DNA of 64,000 nt from Cheiracanthium punctorium (Eukaryota; Arthropoda; Arachnida; Araneae; Cheiracanthiidae). Made by a program: the position numbers and the translations under genes. The notes beneath the pieces are model-generated. The model ran no database searches and had not been told where the DNA came from. It worked only from the letters and a program-made list of their open reading frames with translations. This document shows positions 10,890-23,369 of the stretch, piece by piece (the first letter of the stretch is position 1; each line of letters begins with the position of its first letter). The stretch is taken from NCBI GenBank assembly GCA_038373885.1, contig JAWZYV010013531.1:38707-102706 (forward strand). The letters run 5' to 3'.

Positions 10890-12820
10890 TTTGGATATTT
10901 TTTCTTGAGTATTTATTTGTTGTATAGATTATTATAAAATGAGTACATATATTAATTGAAAAACTGCATTTAAAAGGTTTCTATATTAAGGGGAAAACGA
11001 TAATATTCACGAAAATATTCCCTGGTCTTTTCCAATTCCGTTTAATACATGTTTCATTGATCTGACTAAAATGCGCTGCATTAATTAAATAAAATTTATT
11101 TTTGGTATACATTGTTTACTTGTTTAGAATCTTAATTTTGGTCAAAATTTAATTATCATAATTTACTGTTTAACTTTCGAAGTGTTATGTTTATTGTGTT
11201 ATTTATGTAGCAGTGTCATACACATAATAATTTTATAGTGTGTGTGTGTGATTACTTGGTACAAATTTGTTTTGTAATAAAAGTGCAATGTGTAGTAATT
11301 TCTTTTCTCTGTCAAAAAATAAATAAATAATAAATAAATTAGGTTAATCAAAGTAGGCTTTCTAAATTTTGAAAGGGCTTATAAAGGGGCGCACATACAA
11401 GTGCTTTTATTGGGAGGGGGAGGAGGGTCATTCAGAGTATGAAAAATTTTGATTGTAGGAAAAAAACGCCACCTCAAAAGTTATTTGTGTAATAATTTAA
11501 TTAAATACTTTAAATAAATTTCTTTTGTTTCGCGGAAAAGGGCGGTGGAAAGTGGAACGGGGTATTCATTTGAATTAGGAGGTTTAAAGTACATTGTTTT
11601 CCAGAAATGAGGGAAGACACACGTGTAATTCAATAATTCAATTTCAGTGTAATTCGATAGGCGATAAGGGGGGGGGGGATTTCCTAGAAAGCTTTTGGTT
11701 TCCTCTAAAAAAAATATATTGGTCACTCTGGAAAACATGTATTCATAATTTTTGTATTTAAATTTTTAGTTAAACAGTTTAACTACTAGTTATAAAATAT
11801 ACACCCCTTATGTAAGATAATTTTAAAATAAAATGTAGTACGTAACCCTGTACCTGCGAGTAGAATTTTTTAAAACTAAAAATTATTTTAATGTATACAC
11901 TATAAATCATTACATTTTTTAATTCGGTTAAAAAAATGAATAAGTTTCAAATATATTTTTTTGGTAACTGTAACTATTTGACTCAAGGAGAAAGGAGATT
12001 TCAAAATTAATTTTCGATTCATGCATCATTTAAAATGCTTAAGTATTTTATGCATTTTATTTGATTCATTTAAATAAATATTAATTATTGTTCTTATTTT
12101 TTATTTTCAGACCTTTTATTCACACACCATCCCTCGAAAACAATCCCTATTTATTAATTTGATGATTATAATTTTTTTTGCCATAAAAATACAATAGAAG
12201 TTTATATATTGAAATAGTGACACAATTAATATATTGTCTGCTATTATACAAATGCCATCTACTTATGATTCTACATAAATAGACTGCCTTGTAGTTTAAG
12301 TAGTATTTAAATCAGAATGACCAAACCCAGATTAATGATATCTGGCCCTTCAGATTTAATGTGCGCGTTCGCCATATATACAAAATTGGTCTTCTATCGG
12401 CTTAAATTCAACGCTAGGTCTCCCCTCAATCCGATTCTTCATCGCAGGGGCGCAGTAGCGCGGAGCCCCCGGGAAGGGAGGGGGAGAGTAGACAATTACA
12501 AGGCGAGCCTGGGTACTGAACGCGTGGAGGTGTTGTGACGTCACAAGAGAGGATGGACTTTTCTCCGTTAAAGGCATTAGAATCATACGGAACAGAACCT
12601 TACTTTACAGGAGGGGGGGGAGGGTGCAACAGCACTGGGCAGCGAAGCATCAAGATCCGTAAAAAGTCAAACTTCATTCAATGAATCATCTTGAAAAAGC
12701 TTTCTGATCAATCGAAATATTTCCGAACATCGAATACATTACTTTATCTGATCTACTTTATCTGATTTTGTCTAGTTACGCTGATCTCTGACTCACCTTG
12801 CAACCATTCCGGGCAACCAC
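10890..12820. other. Non-coding interval with a GC-rich patch
   Basis: Mostly AT-rich with short T/A and (TG)n runs (about 11239-11250). A GC-rich patch at 12420-12640 starts near 'cgcaggggcgcagtagcgcg', which resembles a hAT MITE head, but no matching right end or duplication was found. No supported gene. Confidence 0.4.
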
Positions 12821-12821
12821 T

Positions 12822-13522
12822 TCAATATAAATATTTTACCGTCATTACTCCAAGAAGATTAAAAAGTTCAAAATGATTAAAAATCAGAAAAAGCGTAATA
12901 ATATCTACACTATTTATACGATCCGCTTGAAAATTTTCATAATTATAAGTATAAAAATGTAAAAAACAATCTGTGTTACTTAAAAAATCTGAAAAATCCA
13001 CCGGTTCCCTAATTTTTAAGCGATTTTTGTCTATTTTCATCTCTGTTTTATTTCCAAGAGTAAAAAAGTGAATCATTTGCGTGACAAAATGAGCTGTTGC
13101 AATCGACATGATTTTATATTCATCACGGTCATCAGGCTTTGAAAGGAAGGTGTGATTCAAATTTGTTTAAAATAGCTTTTCCAGATTACATAGTTTATTT
13201 ACTATTATTTTTTTCACAAATAAATCGTCTGCATGATATAAGAATGGGTGTGTACACAAAACGAAATCTTTCGAATACCAGAAGTCTCCGCGCGTTTCCA
13301 AAAGATCATGAAATTCGATTTGGGTACATAATAAAATTTGAATATGAACTCATTTATTTTAGGTGGACGAAGATTAAATATATTGAGTGTAGACATATTT
13401 TCGTCTAATGTTTTTTCTAGCGCTCGTTGTAATTGACTCCACAATGGGCTTTGACTTCTAGTTCTCTTTGACTTAAATATCGACATGACAGTTGTGATTA
13501 ATTTGAAAATTTGAAATTTCAA
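12822..13522 (-). pseudogene. Unidentified protein-like family, copy A
   Basis: Two consecutive minus-strand frames, 13522-13214 and 13160-12822, together cover about 210 codons. The first contains RPPKINEFIFKFYY, then PKSNFMIFWKRAE and RKISFCVHTHS. The second contains HFVTQMIHFFTLGNK, KNRLKIREPVDFSDF and ENFQADRI. Copies B (26506-27030, plus) and C (34537-34951, plus) match along the same stretch and translate to similar peptides (for example HPPKINKFIFNFYYRPKSNF in B and KNRLKRRERVDFQIFK in C). A short frame break separates the two halves here. I do not recognise the family; it could be part of a transposon or duplicated fragments of a host gene. Confidence 0.5.
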
Positions 13523-14157
13523 CAGTTTTTAGAGTTATCTTTTCTTAAATAAAAGAATCGCATTACAACTTTCCCGCTTATTAGCTGAACTCATTTCTGC
13601 TTAAAATTAGGGGTGCAACATACCGAACCGTATACATATTTACAATATTCTCAGTATGCGAGTTATCCTAGACGTAACAACAGGGAAGTTAAAAAAAAAT
13701 ACTCGAAATTGAATAATATAGTTTTGTATTGTTATTATTGTTAAAAAAAGAAATTTCTGTTTATACTATTTAAAAATTAAAAATAAATTTCTTTTGAAAG
13801 GAGGGGGGTGTATAAAGTAATAAGACAGAGAAAAAAGTTTTAGCTCTTATTTTACTATTTTTTCACTGAAAGAAATTAATAGGGGCCGCAAAAGATTGAT
13901 TTCGCACCGGGCCGCAGAAAATTAAGGCACGGGCGTGACCAGAAGCAAAGAATGTGCACTAGAACACGACAATTATATTGTTATCAGGAGACCTGCAAAA
14001 CTGGTGATGTACCTCTATACTCCGAGAAGACTAGTAAAAATACATCATAATATGAAAAAAAGGCACTTATTTGAGAAAAGGTAGAGTACTAGACAGCTAT
14101 AGACAAAAAAGATTATGATCCAAAACTGCTCCAAACTAATAAAAGATTATCTTACCA
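13523..14157. other. Non-coding interval
   Basis: AT-rich, no supported gene. The short poly-G and 'gggccgc' patches near 13880-13930 look like transposon debris. Confidence 0.35.
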
Positions 14158-14161
14158 TTAA

Positions 14162-14444
14162 CCCTTTGAGGCGCAACCCTTTCCCAATGCTGAAAAAAGG
14201 GCAGCCGTTGCCATCGCTCGATTTAACTGCCAGCAAGATGGCGGACGATCGAAACGTTCATCGCGTACCACAGATCTAGAGACCTTTTTTGACGACAGCT
14301 GGCTATGTTGCGTCAAAAAAGGGTCTCTAGATCTGTGGCACGCGATAAACGTTTCGATCGTCCGCCATATTGCTGGTAGTTAAGTCGAGCGATGGCAACG
14401 GCTGCCCTTTTTTCAGCATTGGGAAAGGGTTGCGCCTGAAAGGG
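14162..14444. repeat. Near-perfect 283-bp palindrome inside the TTAA element
   Basis: The left arm (CCCTTTGAGGCGCAACCCTT onward, about 122 bp) pairs with the right arm ending AAGGGTTGCGCCTGAAAGGG. The loop is about 35 bp around 14285-14325. TTAA stands on both outer sides (14158-14161 and 14445-14448), so it could itself be a nested MITE of the same family, or a palindromic terminus of the larger element. In the relative at 61491-61988 the corresponding end is also palindromic. Confidence 0.8.
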
Positions 14445-14877
14445 TTAAGTTGACTGCCTGGTGTGGATTCACAGCAACTAGAGATGAATGCGAGACGAAG
14501 CAAAGATGCACTTGTTATGCGAGAAGAGATAAGGCTATTTGCGATTACTATATAGAGATTTTGGGATACGAGACAAGGCTTTATATTTGCTAAGACAGCA
14601 GGTTTGAGCGATGGTAACGGCTGCCCTTTTTTCAGCATTGGGCAATCTATCCAGCTGTTCTCGCGTTCTTCCATTTTTCAGCAGATGTCAGGGCTGTTAA
14701 AAATAATCGTGACCAATTTTTTTACGGGAAATGGACGTGCTAAAAAGTAAAGGATTCTCGTGGAGCTATGTCACAAGCAACTATTTTTATGGAAATCAAA
14801 TCTATTCTTCTTGACTGGCAACAGTCAAAACTTCAGAGTTTGGTGTCCTCACGGCGAGGACACCGCGCGTTAAAGGG
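14162..14877 (-). mobile_element. piggyBac-type non-autonomous element, TTAA-flanked (copy 1)
   Basis: Flanked by TTAA on both sides (14158-14161 and 14878-14881) and begins CCCTTT, as piggyBac-superfamily termini do. The right end reads GTGTCCTC, short loop, GAGGACAC, then CGCGCGTTAAAGGG. The reverse complement is colinear with the element at 61491-61988: both have the GTGTCCTC hairpin tip, the phrase GCCCAATGCTGAA and the GCAGCCGTTGC block. There is no transposase. The first 283 bp (14162-14444) are themselves a near-perfect palindrome, also bounded by TTAA. Confidence 0.75.
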
Positions 14878-14881
14878 TTAA

Positions 14882-17800
14882 CAGAAATTTCGCTCTCTTC
14901 AGAACACGATCTCAAGTTTTATGGCAATTTTTTTTACAGTCTGTGCAACACTGTATTTATATTTGGTGAACAACTTGTGAATAAAATAATAAATGAAGAA
15001 AAATGTGCATAAAACTCACAGAACAGTTAAAAAAATATGTTTGTTATAAAGTCTCGAAAGGTCCCATTTTTCATCGACAGCAAAGCGTAAAGGATTGATC
15101 AACCGACACGTGGATCGGAAAGCAAAAATTTAAACGATTAGAAAAGTTTTTGCTTTCCTAAATGATTTTGCTTTCCTAACTGATTAACAAATGCTTTACT
15201 GATGGTAAATAAAGGATCTTTTGTGTTTTAAAAGCGCACGAACAGTTTTTCTTATAACTGCTATGTGCATTTTATGCATCTAAAGTTTTTTATTAGCTTT
15301 TACCTGCAGCACTTTCAGGTGTTATTTTAATCACATAATAAATATTCTAACTAAAGAGTAAGCATGAAATACTTTTAGATTAAGAATACATACTATTAGA
15401 AAAACAATGGTTAACATAGTTTTACAATGGCTTAGCACTATAAAACAGAAAATACATTATCTCCAAACAAGCTTATCGAAACATTTTTTTTCGGTTAATT
15501 TAAACTTATAATAGATATTCCATTGGTGGAGTCTTAACTTACACTTTAATTTAAAAATCAGCGAATCTCCATGTAATTGATTTCAAAGTGATTTCTAGCA
15601 TGAAAAAATCCTGCGGAGAGCCAAAGTAATTTAATATTTTTTTTTAAACTTAAGATCAAGGGTTTCATCTAAACTTAATGCAGATCACACCTTCAATCTT
15701 TTTACTTTAGACAAATTCCACATTAGCGGCTGAAATTTTTATAGAAGTAATACATCATTTCTTTTTAAAAATATATAAGAGAAATGCCTATTATTTTTTA
15801 AAGGGAACTGATTGATGGTAATAGCTTAAATAAATTTGACTGATTGAAGTTTGGCTTCTTTTATTTATAAAAATTTTAAGTGTAGTGCTATGTGAATAAT
15901 CTAATAACGTATAACGTGGTAACAATGTGGTTAAATCTCATGTGATTACATATAGTGTGTAATTAAATGTAATTATATTAATTGCAAAACAGTCAGTTAC
16001 TATTTGTGAAAATTTACATATTCATATATTCGTTTTCGTAATTCATAAATTCAAAATTAAGACTAGGAACAAATAAAAACTAAAAGACAAATATAAAAGT
16101 CAGAATGTCAAATTTTGTGAAGTACAGTTAGTTTTACTGGTATTCACCAGATATTTTTAATCCAAAGAACTGTAAATTTTTTTAATCAACTTAAACTGAC
16201 TTTAATCTTTCAAATACTCTAAAATGACGGCTTTCGCATTTACCCCCCCCCCCTCTCCCCCTCCCTCCTCTAAAAAAACACGCCCACACTTTATCAAGGT
16301 ACAGTCTTGTTAGTTTATAAAAATCGAATTACTTAAGCTGAATTCAAATCGAATTGATGCTGCGTTCTTCAGACACACTAAATTTTATTATATCTCGCCC
16401 AAGTGATTGTCTCCTAGAATGTTTACAGTACCTCACCTTGTTTTAGGCTTTTAGGTTACTCTTTCATAGTTGCATTTGAAATTTTACTGCGAAAAGCTAG
16501 AGGAATTGCTCCAAAAATGATTGTAACTGGCAGATATTGTGATAAATTTACGATATTCGTGCATTTTTACACTTCTTGTTCAAACCCCAGAATTAACACT
16601 GAACTTACAATAATGAGTTTATGCTTTTTAATTTGTAAATCCTGACAAATAATAAGAAAAAGCTACAAAAACAAAGCATGTTTAACTTAAAAAAAAGAAA
16701 CCTAGAGCAAAACTAGTGAAAGTTATAATTTCTCCTCCTAAGCCGTCCAATGAAAGTAACTAATATTTGAAATAATTAGATATTACATTTTCGTAGGTTT
16801 TTATACGGCAGGAAATTTTATTATTAAAGAGGAAAGAAAAACTGCTTCAAGTATTAATTTTTTTGCTATTTGAAATCTCATAGGAATACCCAATAATCAT
16901 TTGAAATTTAATTTTAAGTAAATGTAAAATATGGTTATTAATTACACAACCCAATATTCCAAAAAGTACTTAATCCTAAAAAACTCAATTTAAATTTGTG
17001 CAGTTAATACAGTTCAGTTTTCTTGAACTTGCATTTATAAATTCTATTAAAAACTGCTATTAAAAAGTGATCAAATATATATATGCATAAGCATCGAAAA
17101 ATTTTAATTAAAAGGCACATTTAAATAAAAATATAAATATTGTCCAACTTATTTAATTTCTAATTATTTTATTCAACAATGCAGAGAGTTTTACTTTTTG
17201 ATTGCTCACTAAAACTTTTAAAATAATCTGAATTTATCTTAAACAAGCAGATTTATTGAAATTAAAAATTTAAATCTGCTGAGCTGATCTCAGTTTAATT
17301 TAAAAGAAATGCTTCAAGCGATGTATTTTTCTTTCCTGTAAACCAGTAACTGCGCTACCTTTATTGAAAAATAATCATCTGAAAACGTTTTACTAAACTT
17401 TAGTAGTTCTGCTTTATCTTTTGCTTGTATGCGAACCTTTTAAAGATGGAATTATGACAATCGATTTTCAATTCCAAATAATGCTCGGAGCTTAACAAAG
17501 TTCTGGATACTTTTAAAGAAACACGCAATTAGGAATGTCTAAAAGTCTTTAGTACAGGAAAACTAGAATGCCGAAAATTCTTCTCATTACTGTTATTTAT
17601 TATTTTGCAATAATTTGGCTGATAAGTAACTCCGGGTCATCAAAACACGAGAAAGCGTTTGCGTGTGCATTATAGATGATTTCGGGTTAACCTTATGATG
17701 GCTTGAGTCTGTTCAAGTCCGAGAGATTTTACGCGAATAAGAGCACTCTGAAATTTGAGCTAATTAATGAATTACGGCTATTTTATTGCTCTGATATTTC

Positions 17801-18078
17801 TAGCTTTTCAAAATAAATCATTGACATTTTGTAATAAAGTGAATATACATTCAATTTTTATGTGTTCATGTTTATCAAAATAAATCAATTTTTTGGAATT
17901 AAAAAAAATGATTTTCGTATTTCTTTCAGGTTTTGGGCTATATTATTTGGGCGGGGAGTGTGTTTGTGGGGGTACGGGGGGGAGGTATGAAATATAGTTG
18001 TATTCAAGTAAATGAAATTTCTACGTGACATGAAAATCTAAAAGTCTCCGACCACTAAAGCTAAAATGGGGAATACTA
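14882..18078. other. Long AT-rich non-coding interval
   Basis: About 3.2 kb with no frame or terminal repeat that I can support. It includes a C/T-rich run at 16244-16270 and a G-rich run at 17950-17985. Confidence 0.5.
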
Positions 18079-18080
18079 TA

Positions 18081-18981
18081 CAATGTATCCAAAAAGATGG
18101 TAACGGGCTTTAATTCTTTATTAGAGATAAGCGGGCAGTGTAAATTGAAAAAATGTTCAAAATAAGTTCTGAAATAAGACTCCATTAAGAAAAAAATTCT
18201 CTCGTTCATTTGTATAAAGCTATGCTTTTTATTTTGTATACGACCCCCGTACCAAAACGTTCCCGGTTAGTAAAATGTGCCTCATACACTCAAGAGGTGA
18301 TGTACCAAATTTGGGACTTTCATCATACAACGTTGCAGACATATCTTTAAAGAAAGATGATCAGGGACTATAGATGATTTTGACAACGTTTATTGCTAGA
18401 GTGGAAAAAAAAGGTTTTCTTTCGTAATTTCTGTACGACCCCTGAAATGCGATCAGTGATTTTTTCCCTTCGTGAATCCCGGAAAAGTCGTTTAACTCAG
18501 CGTTATATTTATCTTCATATCTCTGACATTTTTAAAGGTGTATATCTCAAATTTTGTATGTCATCTCATCAGTGTGTGGGACACATTTTACCAGGGCGGA
18601 TTAAAGGGGGTGCGGGGGCTGAGGGGGCAACTGCCCCCCTTCCGAGAAAAAAGAAATTAATGTAAAAGATCCCATTTTACTTTCATAAAATGGATGTATA
18701 TGTCAATCTTCTAACTAACCGCCCCTACCGACAAACTCCCCCAACCCCCCCGACAAACTTGCATTAATTCGCCACTGCATTTTACTGATTGGGAATTGTT
18801 TTGTACGGGGACCGTATACAAATTTAAAAAGTGTAACTTTTTGAATATTAACGAGAAGAATTTTTTCTTAACGGAGTCTTATTTCCGACATTAATTTGAA
18901 CATTTTTTCAATTTACACTGAACGTTTATCTAGAATGGATAAAGAATTAAAGTCCGTTTCCACCATGCTTGGGACACCCTG
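18081..18981. mobile_element. Fold-back/MITE-type element with ~130-bp inverted termini (copy 1)
   Basis: TA at 18079-18080 and 18982-18983 flank an element whose first ~130 bp (CAATGTATCCAAAAAGATGG, then a 'ctttaattctttat' core and 'gtgtaaattgaaaaaatgtt') are the reverse complement of its last ~130 bp. The right tip reads GGGACACCCTG-TA. The interior is non-coding. A relative lies at 60819-61380. TA duplication and a CAGGGTGTCC terminus are typical of Tc1/mariner-derived non-autonomous elements. Confidence 0.75.
18592..18777. mobile_element. hAT-type MITE with perfect 8-bp duplication
   Basis: Starts CAGGGCGGATTAA and ends TTAATTCGCCACTG, imperfect inverted repeats of the hAT type. The 8-bp target duplication CATTTTAC is perfect on both sides (18584-18591 and 18778-18785). 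The host is the fold-back element 18081-18981. Its relative at 60819-61380 has a single 'cattttac' at the equivalent place, so an empty site is visible in this window. Confidence 0.85.
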
Positions 18982-18983
18982 TA

Positions 18984-19664
18984 TATCCCGTAATCTCTCC
19001 TTAGCTCTTGCGGCTATGCCCTTGCATAGCATGAATTGTCGAACATCCAGCCAATCAAACCGTTTTTGATTACTGGAATTCTTGTAAGACGTACATTTTA
19101 TTGTTAAACAGATGTGCAGTCATCCGACAAACAGAAAATAATTATATAAGTAATAAGAAATATATAAGTATGTGCTACAGCATTTTTAAAGAAAGTGAGT
19201 TTGAAAATGAGAAAAAAAACTCAGGTATAGAGTTAAAAGATATGAAACTCTACAAGCGTCTATTTTGCAATGGTGTACAATAATGCGAATAGGACGAACT
19301 AACACAAGCACTTCCTGCTTTCAGTGTAAAAATCGTATGCCCTAGAGTGCTTTTTCAGATTCAATTGCAACCATGAATAACTTTCTAAACCACTTTTTCT
19401 TAAAAATTCAACAATTTTATGGTAGCTAAGTTTCGAATTTCATCACTAAAAACGATGCGAGAGACCTAGTTGCGTCGCTCATCTTACTTTTCTAAGTCTA
19501 GACATCACTTTTATAAGTATACTTACATGCTTTCACAAACAAAATAGTCGAACCTCTTAAATGATTTAAATCCTGTCTACCGCATCTAACAGAAAGATTC
19601 TACGTATTGAATGCCTCATTAAATTCAACAAGGAAGTAAATTTTTCTTTTCGCATGCTTTATAT
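18984..19664. other. Non-coding interval
   Basis: No supported gene. A 60-codon frame at 19101-19283 is lysine/asparagine-rich, as expected from AT-rich DNA. Confidence 0.35.
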
Positions 19665-19965
19665 AGTTACTCTGTAGTCCAGATATCTTCTGATCTTCAG
19701 ATAGTCGTTACAAAAATTTTGATTTTGCTTACTGGTTCCCAAATCAAGAGTATACTCCAGGGATCCATTATCCTAAAATAAACGGAGAACAAGATGAAAT
19801 ACAAAACACAAAAACGTAGAAAGCAATATTCCAGTCGTATATGTAAGCCTGTTCAAAACAATATATTAGATAAAAACAAAATGGTAAGTCTAAATAAAGG
19901 CTTGCAAAGCTCGACGGTTATCTTAGAAAAATATATTTTGAGTGTAGAGACTAAAAAATATTTCA
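19665..19965. repeat. Local direct duplication, copy 1
   Basis: Matches 20860-21155 in the same order: 'tctgtagt', 'tgatctt', 'ttgcttactggtt', 'ggatccattat', 'aaaacaatat' and 'aacaaaatgg' followed by 'aagtc'. The two copies are about 1.2 kb apart and diverged. No terminal inverted repeats seen. Confidence 0.55.
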
Positions 19966-20859
19966 TCAAAAACATGTAATATCAATTTCCTGAAAAGTTA
20001 TTTTAATAATAGAATATTTGAAATGTTCCCAAAATTGAAACATTTATTTGATATAGATTTTTTTGAGAAATTGTTCACTATTGCAAATTAGAAAACCTAG
20101 CAATGTAGATTACAGATTAAATTATTGTTCTTCTAATGCATGGTAACATCATGATGAGTTTCTGTCTTTAAATAACATTGCAAATTATTCAACAGCAGTG
20201 AAATTAATTGTGGTTTATTAGTGTAGGATTTTATGGAGCAGTATTTTAATAATGAAAAATTTTCACATGCTTACTAAAAATTGCCAAATTTCCTAAAACT
20301 ATTGATTTAGTAATTTTTTGCAATAGTACATTTCTTAGATTGGTTTTTGATAAAAATGCATAATGAGTGAGCTTTTTTAAAGAAAAATTGCATCGAAGTT
20401 TGTTCATTTGTCTCTGTTTAATGACTTTTAAGAAATTTGAAATTATATATTTAATTTTGAATGACATATTTTTAAGAAAGCAATATGTTAGGTTTTAAAA
20501 ATACAATTGGAAACCATCGAATTTTGAATAAATGAAAATAATTTCAAATTACACGTATCTATTGACGATTTACTATCTTGCAATTGAAAATTTTACAACC
20601 TCGTTTCGCAGAAACGTTTTGTGTTTGATTTTACAATTATAAGTTTTTCTCCCATGTTGAATGCATTTCTCAAATATTTTCTGGTGCATTTCAACCTTTT
20701 TAGAGGCCATTTGTTTTCGCCGTCTAATTTAAACATATTCGATAACATTGAATAAAGACGAAATCTAACTTTGGAACACCTTATTTCATGCACTGTGTAA
20801 GAAAGTTATTTTTTTTCTTTGTTGTACATTTTATAAAGTGACTCTGAATAGAACATTTT
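19966..20859. other. Interval between two direct-repeat copies
   Basis: AT-rich spacer with no supported gene. The minus-strand frames at 20246-20467 and 20593-20793 have no recognised motif. Confidence 0.35.
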
Positions 20860-21155
20860 CTGTAGTTCCTCATTTCTTTTGATCTTAAGATACTTGTTAC
20901 AAAGCTTGCTTTTGCTTACTGGTTTCCAAACTCAATAGAATTCGCGAGGGATCCATTATTTTAAAATAGACAGAGAGAGAAAGAGAGGGGGGGAAAAAAC
21001 CCTAAAAGCATCGAGTGCAATTTTTGGTCATATATATAAGCTGTTGAAAACAATATTTCAGAGAACAAAATGGTTAAGTCCAAATAAAAGCCTGAAAACT
21101 TCGACAGGACTAGTATTTTATAAAAAATTCTGTGTTTGTATAGAATCTATTAGGC
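20860..21155. repeat. Local direct duplication, copy 2
   Basis: Counterpart of 19665-19965. A purine-rich (GA)n insertion at about 20970-20998 is unique to this copy. Confidence 0.55.
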
Positions 21156-21453
21156 TAGAAATATACTGTTACGATTTTTTTGGGGGGGTGATTTGCTCTT
21201 TAGTGGTTAAATTTAGGCTAAAATTCGTATTCTATGAGTCGAATAATTAAAATTTGCATTTTGTTCATGCAAATCGATTTTTTTGACAAATATTGACGGT
21301 ATTGCATAGCCTACTTCAGTTTTAGGGACTTATTTTTGGTGCCAAATTTAACGATATTTTACGAAAAAGTCGCTAAGCTTTCGCCCTGTAATGTTTGCTT
21401 TCCTGCACAGATATTACGCAATAGCATTAGTATTACGTAATCATTATATGCGA

Positions 21454-21600
21454 CCAATAGGAAGTGCCATCAAATTAGAAAGGTGTCGAGAACAGTAGGA
21501 ACGTTTGAGAAACAGGTGCGTGAGTATAAAAGGACAGGTCACCCCAGAGAGAGGGAGCTTTCGCATGTCACTAGCAGATAAACTTTCGTTATCTTTCGTT
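21454..21600 (+). promoter_or_regulatory. CCAAT/TATA promoter-like unit
   Basis: A CCAAT (21454-21458) lies 66 bp upstream of a strong TATAAAAG (21525-21532). A GC-richer stretch follows that would make a 5' leader. The downstream sequence is split by the hAT element at 21755 and resumes at 28175, where an AATAAA occurs at 28413-28418. With the insertion removed, TATA and polyadenylation signal would be about 480 bp apart with no long frame between them. That suggests an LTR-like or small non-coding transcription unit rather than a protein gene. No TG..CA boundaries were confirmed. Confidence 0.5.
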
Positions 21601-21824
21601 GTATTGAGGTATTATAAGCGACTGTTTCCTGCTTGTTTTCATAAGGCTGTTAATGAATATTTCTTTGCTGTATGCTGAGGAGCAGCTGAGAGTCTGTTCA
21701 AAAATTTCCACCGAAATCTATCCTGTGAAATCATTTTATTGAATGGGAAATACACAGTGCCGGATTAAGACAGCGCGGGGCCCGTAGCAAATGTTACCAA
21801 GGGGTCCCCTGCTCAGTGAAGCAC

Positions 21825-21850
21825 CTATATATATATATATATATATATGT
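21825..21850. repeat. (TA)n microsatellite
   Basis: About 13 uninterrupted TA units inside the left end of the hAT-type element. Confidence 0.9.
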
Positions 21851-23322
21851 TCACCCACACATTAAAGTAATAGAGCTAAATTGAATGAGAAAATAAATAG
21901 TGCTAATTATATTACAATTTATGTTTAGTGCTAATTAATGGTATTACTAATGCTAATTAGATGTAAACAAAACTAAAAGGTCCCACGTGTTATATTTGCG
22001 AGAGGTTTATCCCAGCCCTTCCTCCACCTTGGGTGAGCTAATCTGTAGGTTTTGTACGATAATAAAATAAAACACAACTTTTACGAATTTTCTTGATTCA
22101 AAATGAACAAATTTGAGTTAACATTAGACAAATAAATTTCTCCAAGTAAATTAGTGTGCGGAAAAAATTCCCGTCAAAATAAAGTGGGGGGGGGGGGCAA
22201 ATAGATAGTGAGACTGGCGATGTTTAAAGTTATTTATTCGTACAACTCAGGTTTTTTTTAAATGAATGTTAATGTTCATGGATATATATTTGGAATTTCT
22301 AACACTTCCCACCTTTCCCATATGCAAACATATAACTAGACAAGTTTACACACATAAAATAATAATTGTTTCTGTAAAATTTTTAAAACCATCGAAAACA
22401 ATATGTACTTTAAACTGTGCCCTTAAACACTATTTTTTCCCCTATAAAAATACATGCTTGTAAAATTATTTCATTATCTGGACGGTTTTTACTAATTATA
22501 GGTTACATATTTTTAACTTCTCTTAATTTATTTAATGGGTTAATTCATAAGAAATCGAACTGGGGATAGATAGATCTAGCACAATAATACCTCCACCATT
22601 CAAAATATACTGCATACACGGAAGGCATTTAAACTGTACACGCTTGTACAGGGGGACTGTTACTTCCACATACCGCTTGGAACACTTCTAAAGGTCATTT
22701 CGTTAGTGTTCTACAAGCATATGTACATTACTTTTCAACTTATCTTCGTTAAAATGATATAAAATATTTTGCTCAAAAAAAAATCTTTATAAGAGGAATA
22801 GAATAATCTATATAATAAATAATAAAAAATTCGGATAAAACATTCATTATCGTATTACGTTCAAATGTTTTTGCAAGACATAATAATCTTAAATGTGACA
22901 AGTAATTTGTGAGTTTCTTTGTGGGTCAAGAGTATCCGAGAATTCTTTTTGTTTTCAGTTTGCCTGAGGTTATGGCTTCTCGGATACCCCGACCGTGCGA
23001 AGATCCTCTCGGTTCTAATTATTTTATTTGAACGAACGTACTGGCATTCGCGCACTTGACCTGTGGTTTCGACCGGCCAAAAATCAATTCTTTCATATTT
23101 AACGTGGTTAATTTCCGAGATTAATAAGATAATTTATCGTAATAGTGGATTCCCCAACTATAAAAAAATGACTTACATTCTATATATTATTATTGTTTCA
23201 AAAAATAATTCGCCTTTGTTTAAATATTGTAAAATGTAAAATAAATAATTAAGTAAAAACAAAGCAAGCCAACTACCAAAAGCCTTCTAAGATAGTTTAC
23301 ACCCTAGTACACCTTAGAATTT

Positions 23323-23369
23323 CGCCAAAGCCACACTGTAAAATACCTTTTAGATGTGTGGCTTTGGCG
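23323..23369. repeat. Perfect 14-bp-stem hairpin
   Basis: CGCCAAAGCCACAC (23323-23336) pairs exactly with GTGTGGCTTTGGCG (23356-23369) across a 19-nt loop. It is GC-rich compared with its surroundings. It could be a MITE relic or a structured RNA site. Confidence 0.85.

Noticed and set aside
12420..12640. Promoter or CpG-type patch with a gene start
   Set aside because: GC-rich but both overlapping short frames lack motifs; resembles MITE debris (CAGGGGCGCAGTAGC).
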